Shown: positions 25,537 through 35,226 of the stretch, in pieces | Layout of the letters: the number at the start of each line of letters is the position of its first letter | Position numbering within the stretch: position 1 is the stretch's first letter | Source of the DNA: Desulfobacteraceae bacterium | Lineage (GTDB): Bacteria; Desulfobacterota; Desulfobacteria; Desulfobacterales; Desulfosalsimonadaceae | Direction of reading: 5' to 3' | DNA: 53,602 bases | Assembly (NCBI GenBank): GCA_021737045.1 | Contig: JAIPES010000010.1 | Location: forward strand, 1 to 53,602 | Program-made: the position numbers and the translations under genes | Notes under the pieces: generated by a model | Database searches by the model: none | What the model saw: the letters and a program-made list of their open reading frames with translations, nothing else | What the model was told of the DNA's origin: nothing

Positions 25537-26240
25537 AAGCTTCAGGCCACTGTGCCGGCAGGACCGGTTTTGTCCGGGATCTGTTGATTGCAAATAGCAT
25601 TTGCCGGCCCATTGAATTTGACCGGCTGCTGTTTTTTGCCGGCATGCGCTTTGGCAGCCGGAAAAGCTGGTGGGGCCACGGCAGACCCCGGCCTCAGTCC
25701 CATGAAGGGCTGGATCTTTGTTTTTTTGCAGACAGGTCCGGCCGGTATTTCCGACTGGATGAAACCGTCTGTGTGCCGGCGGCATTTGACAGCCGGGTGG
25801 TGGCCATGATTCCGGATTTTCTGGGGACCACCGTGATCGCAGCCCATGAGATGGCCGGCCGTGCCGGCAGGTGCCTTTTGTTTTATGCCCACATCACGCC
25901 GGACAAGGGCCTGCATCTTGGGCAGCGCCTGGAAGCAGGCCGGTGTTTTGCCCGTATTTCCGGTGAAAACAAAAAACGCTGGCTGCCGCCGCACCTGCAT
26001 TTGAGCATGGCCGCGGAGGGAAATCTGCCGCCTTTGGAAAGACTTGACTGGCCGATGGTAAACCGCCTGGACCGGGATTTGTTCATGGATCCGGAACCGA
26101 TCCTGGATTCGGACTTTCAGATGATGGACTTTATTGCCCGCACAGATCTGTATGCGGCTTTTGTTCCGGTTTCTTCCAAGAACGGACAGCAAAGAGGGCC
26201 GGGTGCCGGAAAAACGGGCCACTGCCATGAAACGCCTTGA
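25533..26240 (+). CDS. M23 (LytM-like) peptidase-fold protein without signal peptide
   Basis: The 235-residue protein has the metal and catalytic pattern of the M23 peptidases: HEGLD (His 57, Asp 61), YAHI (His 120) and PHLHL (His 154, His 156), in the right order and spacing for a LytM domain. M23 enzymes normally cut peptidoglycan cross-links in the periplasm, yet no signal peptide or membrane anchor is present here. It starts at a GTG overlapping the TPR gene end. Either it is exported with help, or the fold has been recruited for a cytoplasmic job. The family call rests on motif spacing only. Confidence 0.65.
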   Translation: MKASGHCAGRTGFVRDLLIANSICRPIEFDRLLFFAGMRFGSRKSWWGHGRPRPQSHEGLDLCFFADRSGRYFRLDETVCVPAAFDSRVVAMIPDFLGTTVIAAHEMAGRAGRCLLFYAHITPDKGLHLGQRLEAGRCFARISGENKKRWLPPHLHLSMAAEGNLPPLERLDWPMVNRLDRDLFMDPEPILDSDFQMMDFIARTDLYAAFVPVSSKNGQQRGPGAGKTGHCHETP

Positions 26241-26289
26241 ATTTGCCGAAAAGCTCTGCTATTTATTCTAGATTTCAATCCATACGTTC

Positions 26290-26318
26290 CGATTTCCTGG
26301 TGCAGGAAATCGTTTTTT
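26290..26318 (+). terminator. Rho-independent terminator before argC
   Basis: CGATTTCCTG (26290-26299), loop GTG, CAGGAAATCG (26303-26312), then TTTTTT (26313-26318): a perfect ten-base-pair stem. It ends the patatin-TPR-M23 unit and lies 23 bases before argC, so argC must have its own start signal between or depend on read-through. Confidence 0.9.
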
Positions 26319-26341
26319 GAAACAACCTGTAAGGAGGATCC

Positions 26342-27379
26342 ATGATCAGAGCTGCTGTTGTCGGGGCCACCGGCTATGCCGGCGCAGAACTGGTGCGGAT
26401 TCTTGCCGGGCATCCGGAAGTGGTGATAACGGCTTTAACCTCGCGGCAGTATGCGGACGTGGCCTTTGACAGCATATACCCGGCCATGGCGGGAATCATT
26501 ACCCAGAAGTGTGAGACCTTTGATGCCGATTCGGTTTGCCGGCGTGCCGACGTTGTGTTTACGGCCCTTCCTCATAAACTTCCCATGCAAATCATTCCGG
26601 AAATCATTGACAAGGGCTGCCGGGTGGTGGATCTGTCCGCGGATTTCCGGTTCCGGGATCCGGCCCTGTATGCGGCTGCATACCAGACCCATTCGGCAAA
26701 ACAGCTGCTTGCCGAGGCCGTTTACGGGCTTTGCGAGATCTTTGCAGACGATATTGCCGGTGCGCGGCTGGTGGGCAATCCGGGCTGTTATCCAACCAGT
26801 GTGCTGCTGCCCCTGGTGCCATTGGTGCAGGCCGGCCTGATTGACAGCAGCACCATTATTGCCGATTCCAAGTCCGGGGTCAGCGGTGCGGGCCGCAATC
26901 CGTCTATCACCAGCCTCTACAGCGAGGTCAGCCAGTCTTTCAAGGCATACAAGGTGGCTTCTCACCGGCACGAACCGGAAATGGAAGAAAAGCTCACCCA
27001 GGCGGGGCAAAAACCTGTGAACATCACCTTTGTACCCCATCTGGTGCCCATGATTCGCGGCATGGAGACAACCATATATGCGAGCCTGGCCAGTGGCGTA
27101 AATGAGCCGGATATCCGGCAGTGTCTGGAGCAGTATTACCAGGACCGAAGGTTTGTTCGGATCACAAAGCAGGGCCGGCCGCCGGATACCCGGGACGTGC
27201 GCGGCACCAATTATTGTGATATCGGTTTTGTGGTGGATGATCAAAACCGCCGGCTGATTCTGATGTCGGCCATTGACAATCTGGTCAAGGGAGCGGCCGG
27301 CCAGGCCGTGCAGAACATGAACCTCATGTGGGGACTTTCTGAAACCACAGGCCTGACAGCAGCCCCGTATCCGGTGTGA
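26342..27379 (+). CDS. argC: N-acetyl-gamma-glutamyl-phosphate reductase
   Basis: ArgC reduces N-acetylglutamyl phosphate to the semialdehyde with NADPH in arginine synthesis. The 345-residue protein has the NADP loop GATGYAGAELVR at residues 8-19, the active-site Cys in LVGNPGCYPTSVLL, and HEPEMEE and VPHLVPMIRG segments typical of the family. AAGGAGG lies six bases before the ATG. No other arg genes are near. Confidence 0.95.
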   Translation: MIRAAVVGATGYAGAELVRILAGHPEVVITALTSRQYADVAFDSIYPAMAGIITQKCETFDADSVCRRADVVFTALPHKLPMQIIPEIIDKGCRVVDLSADFRFRDPALYAAAYQTHSAKQLLAEAVYGLCEIFADDIAGARLVGNPGCYPTSVLLPLVPLVQAGLIDSSTIIADSKSGVSGAGRNPSITSLYSEVSQSFKAYKVASHRHEPEMEEKLTQAGQKPVNITFVPHLVPMIRGMETTIYASLASGVNEPDIRQCLEQYYQDRRFVRITKQGRPPDTRDVRGTNYCDIGFVVDDQNRRLILMSAIDNLVKGAAGQAVQNMNLMWGLSETTGLTAAPYPV

Positions 27380-27441
27380 TTGGCCGTGATGACACAAAAA
27401 TATGCCCCGAATGTGTAACCCCAAACAAAGGAGTTGGAAAA

Positions 27442-28350
27442 ATGACGGCAAAACTGATTAAAGGAACTGAAATCCGGGAGCAGATCCTCGAGGAGATCGC
27501 AGACGAAGTCAAACAGATCAAGGAGAAGCACAACAAGGTGCCCGGTCTGGTTACCATCCTGGTGGGCGAAAACCCCGCCTCGGTGTCTTATGTGACCTTA
27601 AAGATCAAAACCGCGGATCGTCTGGGTTACAAGGAAATTCAGGACAACCAGCCCGAAGACATTTCAGAGGCGGACCTGCTGGCCCTGATTGACAAATACA
27701 ACAAGGATGATGAAATTCACGGCATTCTGGTGCAGCTGCCCCTGCCCAAGCACATCAACGAGAAAAAGATCCTCAATTCCATTGACCCGGACAAGGATGT
27801 GGACGGGTTTCATCCGGTCAACGTGGGCCGTTTGATGATCGGCGGATCAGAGGTGAAATACGCGCCCTGTACCCCGGCCGGGATCCAGGAGATGATCGTG
27901 CGCGCCGGTGTTGAAACCAGCGGTGCCGAGGTCGTGGTGGTGGGCCGCTCCAATATCGTTGGCAAACCCATCGCCATGATGATGTGTCAGAAAGGCGAGG
28001 GCGCCAACTCCACGGTTACCATTGTGCACACCCGTACAAAGGACCTGGCCGCCCACTGCAAGCGCGCCGATATCCTGATCGTTGCCGCAGGCGTGCCCGG
28101 GCTGGTCAAGCCGGAATGGATTAAGCCGGGCGCGTGCGTCATTGACGTGGGTGTTAACCGCGTGGGCGAAAAGGTCAGCGAGAAAACCGGTAAAACCATT
28201 GCCATTCTGCGCGGGGATGTGGATTTTGATGCCGCCAAGGAAATTGCCGGTTCCATTACACCGGTGCCCGGCGGCGTGGGTCCCATGACCATTACCATGC
28301 TCATGAAAAACACCCTCAATTCCCTGAAATATCAGCTGGGACTGAAATAG
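27442..28350 (+). CDS. folD: Methylenetetrahydrofolate dehydrogenase / methenyl-THF cyclohydrolase
   Basis: FolD interconverts methylene-, methenyl- and formyl-tetrahydrofolate; in anaerobes it may also serve the Wood-Ljungdahl pathway. The 302-residue protein shows SVSYVTLKIKTADRLGY (active-site Tyr and Lys), GILVQLPLPKHI, the NADP loop VVVGRSNIVGKP and the C-terminal PVPGGVGPMTI. AAAGGAG lies upstream of the ATG at 27442; an upstream TTG-type extension overlapping argC was rejected. A clear terminator follows. Confidence 0.95.
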   Translation: MTAKLIKGTEIREQILEEIADEVKQIKEKHNKVPGLVTILVGENPASVSYVTLKIKTADRLGYKEIQDNQPEDISEADLLALIDKYNKDDEIHGILVQLPLPKHINEKKILNSIDPDKDVDGFHPVNVGRLMIGGSEVKYAPCTPAGIQEMIVRAGVETSGAEVVVVGRSNIVGKPIAMMMCQKGEGANSTVTIVHTRTKDLAAHCKRADILIVAAGVPGLVKPEWIKPGACVIDVGVNRVGEKVSEKTGKTIAILRGDVDFDAAKEIAGSITPVPGGVGPMTITMLMKNTLNSLKYQLGLK

Positions 28351-28375
28351 TCTGTTATCCGGGTTCCAAAACCAG

Positions 28376-28405
28376 GGCCCGCTTCCCCTGTGAAGCGGGC
28401 CTTTT
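28376..28405 (+). terminator. Rho-independent terminator after folD
   Basis: GGCCCGCTTC (28376-28385) and GAAGCGGGCC (28392-28401) form a perfect ten-base-pair stem with a six-base loop, followed by TTTT. It lies 26 bases after the folD stop and ends the argC-folD unit. Confidence 0.92.
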
Positions 28406-28423
28406 GCCTTCAGCCCCGATACC

Positions 28424-28452
28424 TTGACGGCATCACGGTCAGTAAATATATT
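28424..28452 (+). promoter_or_regulatory. Sigma-70 promoter of secA
   Basis: TTGACG (28424-28429) and TATATT (28447-28452) are 17 bases apart. The start point near 28459 gives a leader of about 95 bases that is almost filled by the heptameric array at 28475-28544. Confidence 0.65.
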
Positions 28453-28474
28453 ATAGCGGACTTCAGCGCAAAAC

Positions 28475-28544
28475 CCTGAACATTGAACGTTGAACGTTGA
28501 ACGTTGAACGTTGAACGTTGAACTTTAAACCCTGAACCTTGAAC
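28475..28544 (+). repeat. Heptameric tandem repeat, ten units, in the secA leader
   Basis: The units in order are CCTGAAC, ATTGAAC, five of GTTGAAC, TTTAAAC, CCTGAAC, CTTGAAC; the period of 7 bases is unbroken for 70 bases. The central units are identical, the outer ones diverged. The array ends where the Shine-Dalgarno AGGA begins, nine bases before the secA ATG. Confidence 0.95.
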
Positions 28545-28553
28545 AGGAATTCC

Positions 28554-31091
28554 ATGGCAGCACTTGCCGCAGGCAATTTTTTAACCAAATTATTCGGCAG
28601 CAAAAACGAGCGGGTCCTAAAAAAGCTCTACCCGGTGGTCGATGCGGTCAACGCCCTTGAAACCGAATACGCGGCCATGAGCGATGCGGATCTGGCGGCC
28701 CAGACCCCCTTGCTCAAATCCCGGTACCAGCAGGGAGAGTCCCTTGAGGACCTGCTGCCCGACGCCTTTGCCGTGGTTCGCGAAGCCTCATGGCGCACCC
28801 TGGAAATGCGCCATTTTGACATGCAGATCCTGGGGGGCATTGTCCTGCACCAGGGCAATATCGCGGAGATGAAAACCGGTGAAGGAAAAACCCTGGTGGC
28901 CACCCTGGCCATTTATTTAAACGCCCTGACCGGAAAAGGCGCCCATGTGGTGACGGTCAACGATTACCTGGCCCGGCGCGATGCCGAGTGGATGGGGAAG
29001 ATTTACCGCTTTCTGGGCATGAGCGTGGGCAATATTGTCCACGGAATGAACGACCAGGAGCGCAAGGAGGGCTACGCCTGCGATATCACTTACGGCACCA
29101 ACAACGAGTTCGGTTTTGATTATCTGCGCGACAACATGAAGTTTGACAAGGAATCGCTGGTGCAGCGTGAACTTCACTTTGCCATTGTCGACGAGGTCGA
29201 CAGCATCCTTATCGATGAGGCACGCACCCCTTTGATCATTTCCGGGCCTGCGGAGAAATCCACGCATCTGTATTACCAGGTCAACAGCATCGTTCCCCAC
29301 TTAAAGCCCGAAGAACACTACACGGTGGATGAGAAGGCCAAATCCGTGACCCTGACCGATGCCGGTGTGGCCATGGCCGAGCAGCAGCTCCAGGTGGAAA
29401 ATCTCTATGATCCCAAAAACATTGAACTGCTGCACCATGTCAACCAGGCATTAAAGGCCCATGCCCTGTTTACCCGTGATGTGGACTACATCATCAAGGA
29501 CAACCAGGTCATCATTGTTGATGAATTCACCGGCCGGCTCATGCCGGGCAGAAGATACAGTGAAGGGCTGCACCAGGCGCTGGAGGCCAAGGAAAACGTT
29601 AAAATCGAAAACGAGAACCAGACCCTGGCCACCATCACCTTTCAGAATTTTTTCCGCATGTATGACAAGCTTTCGGGCATGACCGGCACGGCCGATACCG
29701 AGGCCGCGGAATTCAAGAAGATCTACGATCTCGACGTGGTCATCATTCCCACCAATGAGCCCATGATCCGGGAGGATTATCCGGATGCGATATACATGAC
29801 CAAAAAGGAGAAATACGATGCCGCCATCGAGGAGATCATCGAGTTAAACCGCGTGGGCCGTCCGGTACTGGTGGGAACGGTTTCCATCGATGTTTCGGAG
29901 TATTTAAGCGATTTGCTCAAAAAACGGGGTGTTGCCCACAATGTGCTAAACGCCAAAAACCACGAGGCCGAAGCCGAGATCATCGCCAATGCCGGCCAAA
30001 AGGGAGTGGTGACCATTTCCACCAACATGGCCGGCCGGGGAACCGACATCGTGCTCGGCGACGGGGTGGTGGAACTCGGAGGCCTGCATATCCTGGGTAC
30101 TGAGCGTCATGAGAGCCGGCGGATCGACAACCAGCTTCGGGGCCGTTCCGGGCGGCAGGGCGATCCCGGTTCTTCACGATTCTATCTCTCCCTGGAAGAT
30201 GATCTGCTGCGGATCTTTGGCGGCGAGCGGATTTCCGGGATCATGAACCGCATGGGCATGAACGAGGGCGAGCCCATCGAGCACAAGATGATCTCCCGGG
30301 CCATTGAAAACGCCCAGCGCAAGGTCGAGGCCCACAATTTCGATATCCGCAAGCAGCTCCTGGATTTCGACGATGTGATGAACCAGCAGCGGGAAGTGAT
30401 TTACCGCCAGCGCCAGCAGGCATTGAGCGACGACAGCCTCCGGCCGGTAATCCTGGAAATAATCGAAGAAAAGGCCGAACAGATTGCCTGGACCTATGTC
30501 GAGGAAAAAAAACCGCCCGAGCAGTGGGATTTAAAGACCTTGTCAGATGCCGTGTTCAGGCAGTTTAATTTTAAAATCGATTTGAGTCCCGGACGCCTGG
30601 AAGGACTGGATGCTGAGGTTCTTGCCCGCCGGATTGCAGATGAAGCCACAGCGGCCTATCACGACAAGGAAAAAATGCTGCCTGAGGAAGAATTTCGTCA
30701 CCTGGAGCGCATTGTTATGCTCCAGACCGTGGACAGCCTCTGGAAGGATCATCTGCTGTCCATGGATCATCTAAAGGAGGGCATCGGGCTGCGCAGTTAT
30801 GCCCAGCAGGATCCCCTGATGGTTTACAAGCGCGAAGCCTTTGACATGTTCCAGGAGATGATCGACCGGATTAAAGAGGAAACCCTCAAAATATTGTTCC
30901 GGATTCAGATTGCGCCCTCTGCCGAAGTCGATGACCTGGTTCAGCCCGAAGAGCAGGAAATGTCATTTTCCCACGGCAGCGGCGAGGCAGCGGCCAAAAA
31001 GCCACACAAGCGCCAGGCGGCCAAGGTGGGCCGCAATGATCCCTGCCCCTGCGGCAGCGGTAAAAAGTACAAGAAGTGCTGCGGCAAATAG
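28554..31091 (+). CDS. secA: Preprotein translocase ATPase SecA
   Basis: SecA drives secretory proteins through SecYEG with ATP. The 845-residue protein shows [20 protein letters not shown] (Walker A), [20 protein letters not shown] (Walker B), and [12 protein letters not shown] and [19 protein letters not shown] of the second nucleotide domain. The C-terminus carries the zinc/SecB-binding tail [17 protein letters not shown], complete. The ATG at 28554 is chosen over an upstream TTG because AGGA precedes it and the product begins [16 protein letters not shown]. Single gene between two terminator-bounded units. Confidence 0.97.
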   Translation: MAALAAGNFLTKLFGSKNERVLKKLYPVVDAVNALETEYAAMSDADLAAQTPLLKSRYQQGESLEDLLPDAFAVVREASWRTLEMRHFDMQILGGIVLHQGNIAEMKTGEGKTLVATLAIYLNALTGKGAHVVTVNDYLARRDAEWMGKIYRFLGMSVGNIVHGMNDQERKEGYACDITYGTNNEFGFDYLRDNMKFDKESLVQRELHFAIVDEVDSILIDEARTPLIISGPAEKSTHLYYQVNSIVPHLKPEEHYTVDEKAKSVTLTDAGVAMAEQQLQVENLYDPKNIELLHHVNQALKAHALFTRDVDYIIKDNQVIIVDEFTGRLMPGRRYSEGLHQALEAKENVKIENENQTLATITFQNFFRMYDKLSGMTGTADTEAAEFKKIYDLDVVIIPTNEPMIREDYPDAIYMTKKEKYDAAIEEIIELNRVGRPVLVGTVSIDVSEYLSDLLKKRGVAHNVLNAKNHEAEAEIIANAGQKGVVTISTNMAGRGTDIVLGDGVVELGGLHILGTERHESRRIDNQLRGRSGRQGDPGSSRFYLSLEDDLLRIFGGERISGIMNRMGMNEGEPIEHKMISRAIENAQRKVEAHNFDIRKQLLDFDDVMNQQREVIYRQRQQALSDDSLRPVILEIIEEKAEQIAWTYVEEKKPPEQWDLKTLSDAVFRQFNFKIDLSPGRLEGLDAEVLARRIADEATAAYHDKEKMLPEEEFRHLERIVMLQTVDSLWKDHLLSMDHLKEGIGLRSYAQQDPLMVYKREAFDMFQEMIDRIKEETLKILFRIQIAPSAEVDDLVQPEEQEMSFSHGSGEAAAKKPHKRQAAKVGRNDPCPCGSGKKYKKCCGK

Positions 31092-31165
31092 GCCTCTTAT
31101 CCCTGTGTCCTTTCATTCTGTCCTGTTGGTGATCCTTTCTGCAGGCCGCATTTGATGAATTTGGG

Positions 31166-31195
31166 TTGAATTTTGGATGCCAATGATTTTATAAT
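31166..31195 (+). promoter_or_regulatory. Sigma-70 promoter of clpS-clpA-aat
   Basis: TTGAAT (31166-31171) and a consensus TATAAT (31190-31195) are 18 bases apart. The start point near 31202 leaves a leader of about 110 bases before clpS. No terminator was found between secA and this promoter. Confidence 0.7.
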
Positions 31196-31312
31196 TTCAA
31201 TTAACCGGGCTGACAGTCCGGGTATCGGTGTTTATATTGAATTAAAATCCCGAAAATTTGCACGAAATTATTTTTTCAGGCAAGAGGGTGTTTTCGGTGA
31301 AGCGGAGGAAAT

Positions 31313-31627
31313 ATGGAGGAAAACAGGCCGGGAACCGAAGAAAAAGTAATTTCAAAGACCCGGAAATCACTTCAGGAGCCGCCCATGTACCGGGTGCTGC
31401 TTCACAATGATGATTATACCACCATGGATTTTGTGGTGGAGCTGTTGATGAGCGTGTTTCAGAAATCTTTCGAGCAAGCCACCCGTATCATGCTGCGGAT
31501 TCACAGATCCGGAGCCGGGGAGTGCGGCGTATATACTTATGAAGTGGCGGAAACAAAGATTGAAACGGTCCATCAACTGGCTACTGAAAGAGGGTTTCCG
31601 CTGAAAAGCTCTATGGAAAAGGTGTAG
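31313..31627 (+). CDS. clpS: ATP-dependent Clp protease adaptor ClpS
   Basis: ClpS binds substrates with N-terminal Leu, Phe, Tyr or Trp and delivers them to ClpAP. The 104-residue protein has a flexible N-terminal tail, then the core with YRVLLHNDDYTTMDFVVELL, which includes the N-degron pocket residues Asn-Asp-Asp, and the histidine of MLRIHRSGAGECGVYTYEVAE. GAGGAA precedes the ATG. It overlaps nothing and is three bases from clpA. Confidence 0.96.
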   Translation: MEENRPGTEEKVISKTRKSLQEPPMYRVLLHNDDYTTMDFVVELLMSVFQKSFEQATRIMLRIHRSGAGECGVYTYEVAETKIETVHQLATERGFPLKSSMEKV

Positions 31628-31630
31628 CCT

Positions 31631-33871
31631 ATGATCAGCAAGGGACTGAGCATCGTGTTGAGCCAGGCCGTCAAAGAGGCCCGGAAAAGACGGCATGAGT
31701 ATGTGTGCGTGGAACACATGCTCCATGCAATACTTCAAGACAGCGTTGGCAGCGAGATTATCGAATCCTGCGGCGGCAATGTGGAAACCATCCAGCAGGA
31801 GCTGGAGCGGTTTTTTGACGAAAAACTGGAAAAAGTACCCAATGACCATGAATATATTCTCCAGCAGACCATCCGCTTTCAGCGGGTGATCCAGCGGGCG
31901 GTCAACCACGCCCGGTCCGCGGAGAAGGAATCGGTCTACGTGGGCGACATTCTGGCCTCCATCCTGGAGGAGCGAAAATCCCACGCGGCTTATTTCATGG
32001 CCGCCCAGGGCATTACCCGGCTGGACGTGTTAAACGTGATTTCCCACGGCACATCCAATGAAATGTTTAAGGAAAGTTCGGATACCGGCATTACCACGGG
32101 CAAAAAGCAGAAGAAAAAGGAAGCCGACCCGCTGGAAGTCTATGCCGTGGATCTTGTGGAACAGGCGTTGTGCGGCCGTCTCGATCCATTGATCGGCCGG
32201 CAGGTGGAAACGGAGCGCACTGTGCAGGTGCTGTGCCGCAGGCGAAAAAACAATCCCGTGTTTGTGGGTGAGCCCGGAGTGGGCAAAACCGCCATGGCCG
32301 AGGGTCTGGCCCAGCGCATTGCCGAAGGACAGATTCCGGATCTGCTTGAGGGCGCACGCATTTATGCCCTGGATTTGGGGGCACTGCTGGCAGGCACCAA
32401 GTACCGGGGCGATTTTGAGCAGCGGCTCAAATCCGTGATCAATGAACTGCAAAAGCGGGAAAACGCCATTTTGTTCATTGACGAGATCCACACCATTGTG
32501 GGGGCCGGGGCCACCAGCAGCGGGTCCATGGATGCTTCCAATATTTTAAAGCCCGCACTGGCAAGCGGGGAGATGCGCTGCATAGGTTCGACCACCTATG
32601 AGGAGTTCAAGAATTTCTTTGAAAAGGACCGGGCTTTTTCCCGCAGATTTGAAAAAATCGAGATTTCCGAGCCCTCTGTCGATGATACAGTCAAAATTTT
32701 AAAGGGACTGAAATCCTATTACGAAAAACACCACTGTATCGGATACACGGACGCTGCTTTAAAGGCTGCAGCCGAGCTGTCGGCCAAGTACATCAATGAG
32801 CGTTATCTGCCGGACAAGGCCATTGATGTTATGGATGAGGCCGGGGTGCTGCTGCGGCTCACCGGTTCGGGCAGAAGAAAGCGGGTTCAGCCCACGGATA
32901 TGGAAAAGGTCGTGGCCAAGATTTCCCGCGTGCCGGCCAACCGGGTGACTTCCACGGACAAGACCAACCTGGCCAGTCTCGAAACCCGGCTGGAGGAAAA
33001 GATTTTCGGCCAGCACAGCGCCATTGCCTCCCTGGTAACGGCCATCAAGCGGTCCCGGGCCGGCCTGGGTGCACCTGAACGCCCCATTGGCTCGTTTTTG
33101 TTCACCGGCCCAACGGGTGTGGGCAAAACCGAGGTGGCCCGGCAGATGGCGGCCAACCTGGGGGTGAAGTTTCTGCGTTTTGACATGAGCGAGTACATGG
33201 AAAAACACGCGGTGGCTCGGCTTATCGGAGCACCCCCGGGTTATATCGGCTTTGAACAGGGCGGGCTCCTCACAGAGCAGATCCGGAAAAATCCCTATGC
33301 CGTCCTGCTGCTCGATGAAATCGAAAAAGCCCACATTGACATGTACAACATCCTGCTCCAGGTCATGGATCACGCTGCGTTGACCGACAACAACGGCAAA
33401 GTGGCCGATTTCCGGAACGTGATTCTGATCATGACCTCCAATGCCGGGGCCAGGGAAATGGCGGCCAACACCATCGGATTTGCCGGCCGGCAGCCCGAGG
33501 ATTTCAGCCGAAAGGGCAAAAAGGCCATTGAGAACTTTTTCAGCCCGGAGTTCCGCAACCGTCTCGATGACACCATCAATTTCCAGCCCCTGACCCAGGA
33601 GATCATGGAACAGGTGGTGGACAAATTCATGGATGAACTGGCCCCGCAGCTTGCGGCGAAAAAGGTCTCAGTGCGGCTTTCAGCCAATGCCCGCAAATGG
33701 CTGGCCCAAAAGGGCCATGATCCGCATTTTGGCGCCCGGCCCCTGGACCGGCTGATCCAGAAGGAAATCAAGGACGTGCTCACAGACGAGATCCTTTTCG
33801 GCCGGCTCACAAAGGGCGGCGAGGTCTTTATAAAGGTCAAAGATGACCGGCTGATGTTTTCTTTCAGCTAG
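31631..33871 (+). CDS. clpA: ATP-dependent Clp protease ATP-binding subunit ClpA
   Basis: ClpA is a hexameric AAA+ unfoldase that feeds ClpP. The 746-residue protein has the N-terminal Clp domain ([20 protein letters not shown]), a first ATPase with [13 protein letters not shown] and [12 protein letters not shown], and a second with [13 protein letters not shown] and [14 protein letters not shown]. The tripeptide loop for ClpP binding lies near SNAGAREM-type segment; length and order fit ClpA rather than ClpB (no long coiled-coil). clpP is not in the window. Confidence 0.95.
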   Translation: MISKGLSIVLSQAVKEARKRRHEYVCVEHMLHAILQDSVGSEIIESCGGNVETIQQELERFFDEKLEKVPNDHEYILQQTIRFQRVIQRAVNHARSAEKESVYVGDILASILEERKSHAAYFMAAQGITRLDVLNVISHGTSNEMFKESSDTGITTGKKQKKKEADPLEVYAVDLVEQALCGRLDPLIGRQVETERTVQVLCRRRKNNPVFVGEPGVGKTAMAEGLAQRIAEGQIPDLLEGARIYALDLGALLAGTKYRGDFEQRLKSVINELQKRENAILFIDEIHTIVGAGATSSGSMDASNILKPALASGEMRCIGSTTYEEFKNFFEKDRAFSRRFEKIEISEPSVDDTVKILKGLKSYYEKHHCIGYTDAALKAAAELSAKYINERYLPDKAIDVMDEAGVLLRLTGSGRRKRVQPTDMEKVVAKISRVPANRVTSTDKTNLASLETRLEEKIFGQHSAIASLVTAIKRSRAGLGAPERPIGSFLFTGPTGVGKTEVARQMAANLGVKFLRFDMSEYMEKHAVARLIGAPPGYIGFEQGGLLTEQIRKNPYAVLLLDEIEKAHIDMYNILLQVMDHAALTDNNGKVADFRNVILIMTSNAGAREMAANTIGFAGRQPEDFSRKGKKAIENFFSPEFRNRLDDTINFQPLTQEIMEQVVDKFMDELAPQLAAKKVSVRLSANARKWLAQKGHDPHFGARPLDRLIQKEIKDVLTDEILFGRLTKGGEVFIKVKDDRLMFSFS

Positions 33872-33877
33872 AAGAAC

Positions 33878-34597
33878 ATGCCAATCTTCCGCCTTTCCGA
33901 GAAAGTGTCGTTTCCGCCGCCGCATTTTGCGGCGGCAAACGGCTTGCTGGCCATTGGCGGCGACCTGAGCCGGGAAAGGCTGCTGCTGGCTTATGAAAAC
34001 GGCATTTTCCCGTGGTATTCGCCTTATGACCCGATTCTGTGGTGGTGCCCGGACCCGCGTCTGGTTTTGTATCCCGGGCAGGTGCATGTACCTGACCGCC
34101 TGCGCCGGACCATCAAAAGCGGCGGCTTCCGGGTTACAAGCGATACCGTTTTTGACCGGGTGATTCGGCAGTGCGCCCGGGTTCGCCTGGAAAACAACGA
34201 GGAGACCTGGCTGGTCGATGACATGATCGAGGCCTACTGCCGGCTTCATGAAGACGGATACGCCCACAGCGTGGAAGCCTGGCAAAACGACCAACTGGTT
34301 GGCGGGCTTTACGGGGTGTGTCTCGGCGGCTGTTTTTTCGGCGAATCCATGTTCACCCGGGCCAGGGACGCCTCCAAGGTGGCCCTGGTGGCCCTTTGCC
34401 GGTACATGGAGAAAAATCAATTGGACATGATCGACTGTCAGGTGGCAACAGCCCACCTGGTATGGATGGGGGCCCGGGAAGTGCCCAGGAAGGTGTTTTT
34501 GCGGCAGCTGCAAACTTCCCTGAAAAAACCGGCCCCCAGGGACAAATGGGTGGTTTCGCTTCCGGATTTCTCCGGATCCGGAAACGGTCGGTATTGA
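33878..34597 (+). CDS. aat: Leucyl/phenylalanyl-tRNA-protein transferase
   Basis: Aat adds Leu or Phe to proteins with N-terminal Arg or Lys, creating the N-degrons that ClpS recognises. The 239-residue protein shows the family signatures FPPPHFAAANGLLAIGGDL, YENGIFPWYSPYDPILWWCP and ESMFTRARDASKVALVAL. It starts six bases after clpA. Together with clpS and clpA this makes a functional N-degron operon. Confidence 0.95.
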   Translation: MPIFRLSEKVSFPPPHFAAANGLLAIGGDLSRERLLLAYENGIFPWYSPYDPILWWCPDPRLVLYPGQVHVPDRLRRTIKSGGFRVTSDTVFDRVIRQCARVRLENNEETWLVDDMIEAYCRLHEDGYAHSVEAWQNDQLVGGLYGVCLGGCFFGESMFTRARDASKVALVALCRYMEKNQLDMIDCQVATAHLVWMGAREVPRKVFLRQLQTSLKKPAPRDKWVVSLPDFSGSGNGRY

Positions 34598-34659
34598 TCC
34601 CCCCGGGGCCTCCGGATGTGTCAAAAACTGCCCTTTGATGGCCATTAAAGGAGGTTTGC

Positions 34660-35226
34660 ATGAATCACGGGCCTGAACGCAAGTTTTACCTGAAACATTT
34701 CAAGTCCATCAGCCTGGCCATTGCCACTTACGAGGATTTCACCCAGCTGGTCAACCACCTTGCTGAAGGCTTGTGCCGGACTTTTGGGGTAAAAGGCGCC
34801 AGTATCATGATTCTCGACGAAATTGAGCAGGAGCTGTTCCGGGTCAGCAGCCACGGCATCAGCGAGGCTTACGTGGAGAAGGGCCCGGTTTTTGCGGATC
34901 CTAAAAAATGCGCCTTTTACACCGGCAAGGTGGAGGTGGTGGAGGATTTTCAGAATGATGAACGGGTGCAGTATCCCGAGGCGGCAGCCAGAGAAGGCAT
35001 TGTTTCCATGATGTCGATTCCCATCAAGTACCACAATATCAACACCGGTCTTATCCGGATCTACCACAGTGACCGGCTCAGAATGCATGATGAGGATGTG
35101 GATTCGCTGAAAGTCATGGCCTGCCAGCTCGGAGTGGTTATTGAGGCCAACGGGCTGAGAAATTTTGTGGAACAGATCAAAATGGCCATTGACAATCTGC
35201 CGCCCAGAATCCGCGGGAGTTCCTGA
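34660..35226 (+). CDS. GAF-domain protein
   Basis: The 188-residue protein is a single GAF domain (residues about 25-165: FTQLVNHLAEGLCRTFGVKGASIMI, SIPIKYHNINTGLIRIYHS, LKVMACQLGVVIEANGL). GAF domains bind small ligands or cofactors; none can be named here. AAAGGAGG lies before the ATG. Its TGA shares its last base with the ATG of the following kinase-like gene, so the two products are probably partners, with the GAF protein as sensor. Confidence 0.8.
   Translation: MNHGPERKFYLKHFKSISLAIATYEDFTQLVNHLAEGLCRTFGVKGASIMILDEIEQELFRVSSHGISEAYVEKGPVFADPKKCAFYTGKVEVVEDFQNDERVQYPEAAAREGIVSMMSIPIKYHNINTGLIRIYHSDRLRMHDEDVDSLKVMACQLGVVIEANGLRNFVEQIKMAIDNLPPRIRGSS

Noticed and set aside
28475-28544. CRISPR array
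   Set aside because: Units are 7 bases in direct contact with no spacers and no cas genes are near.
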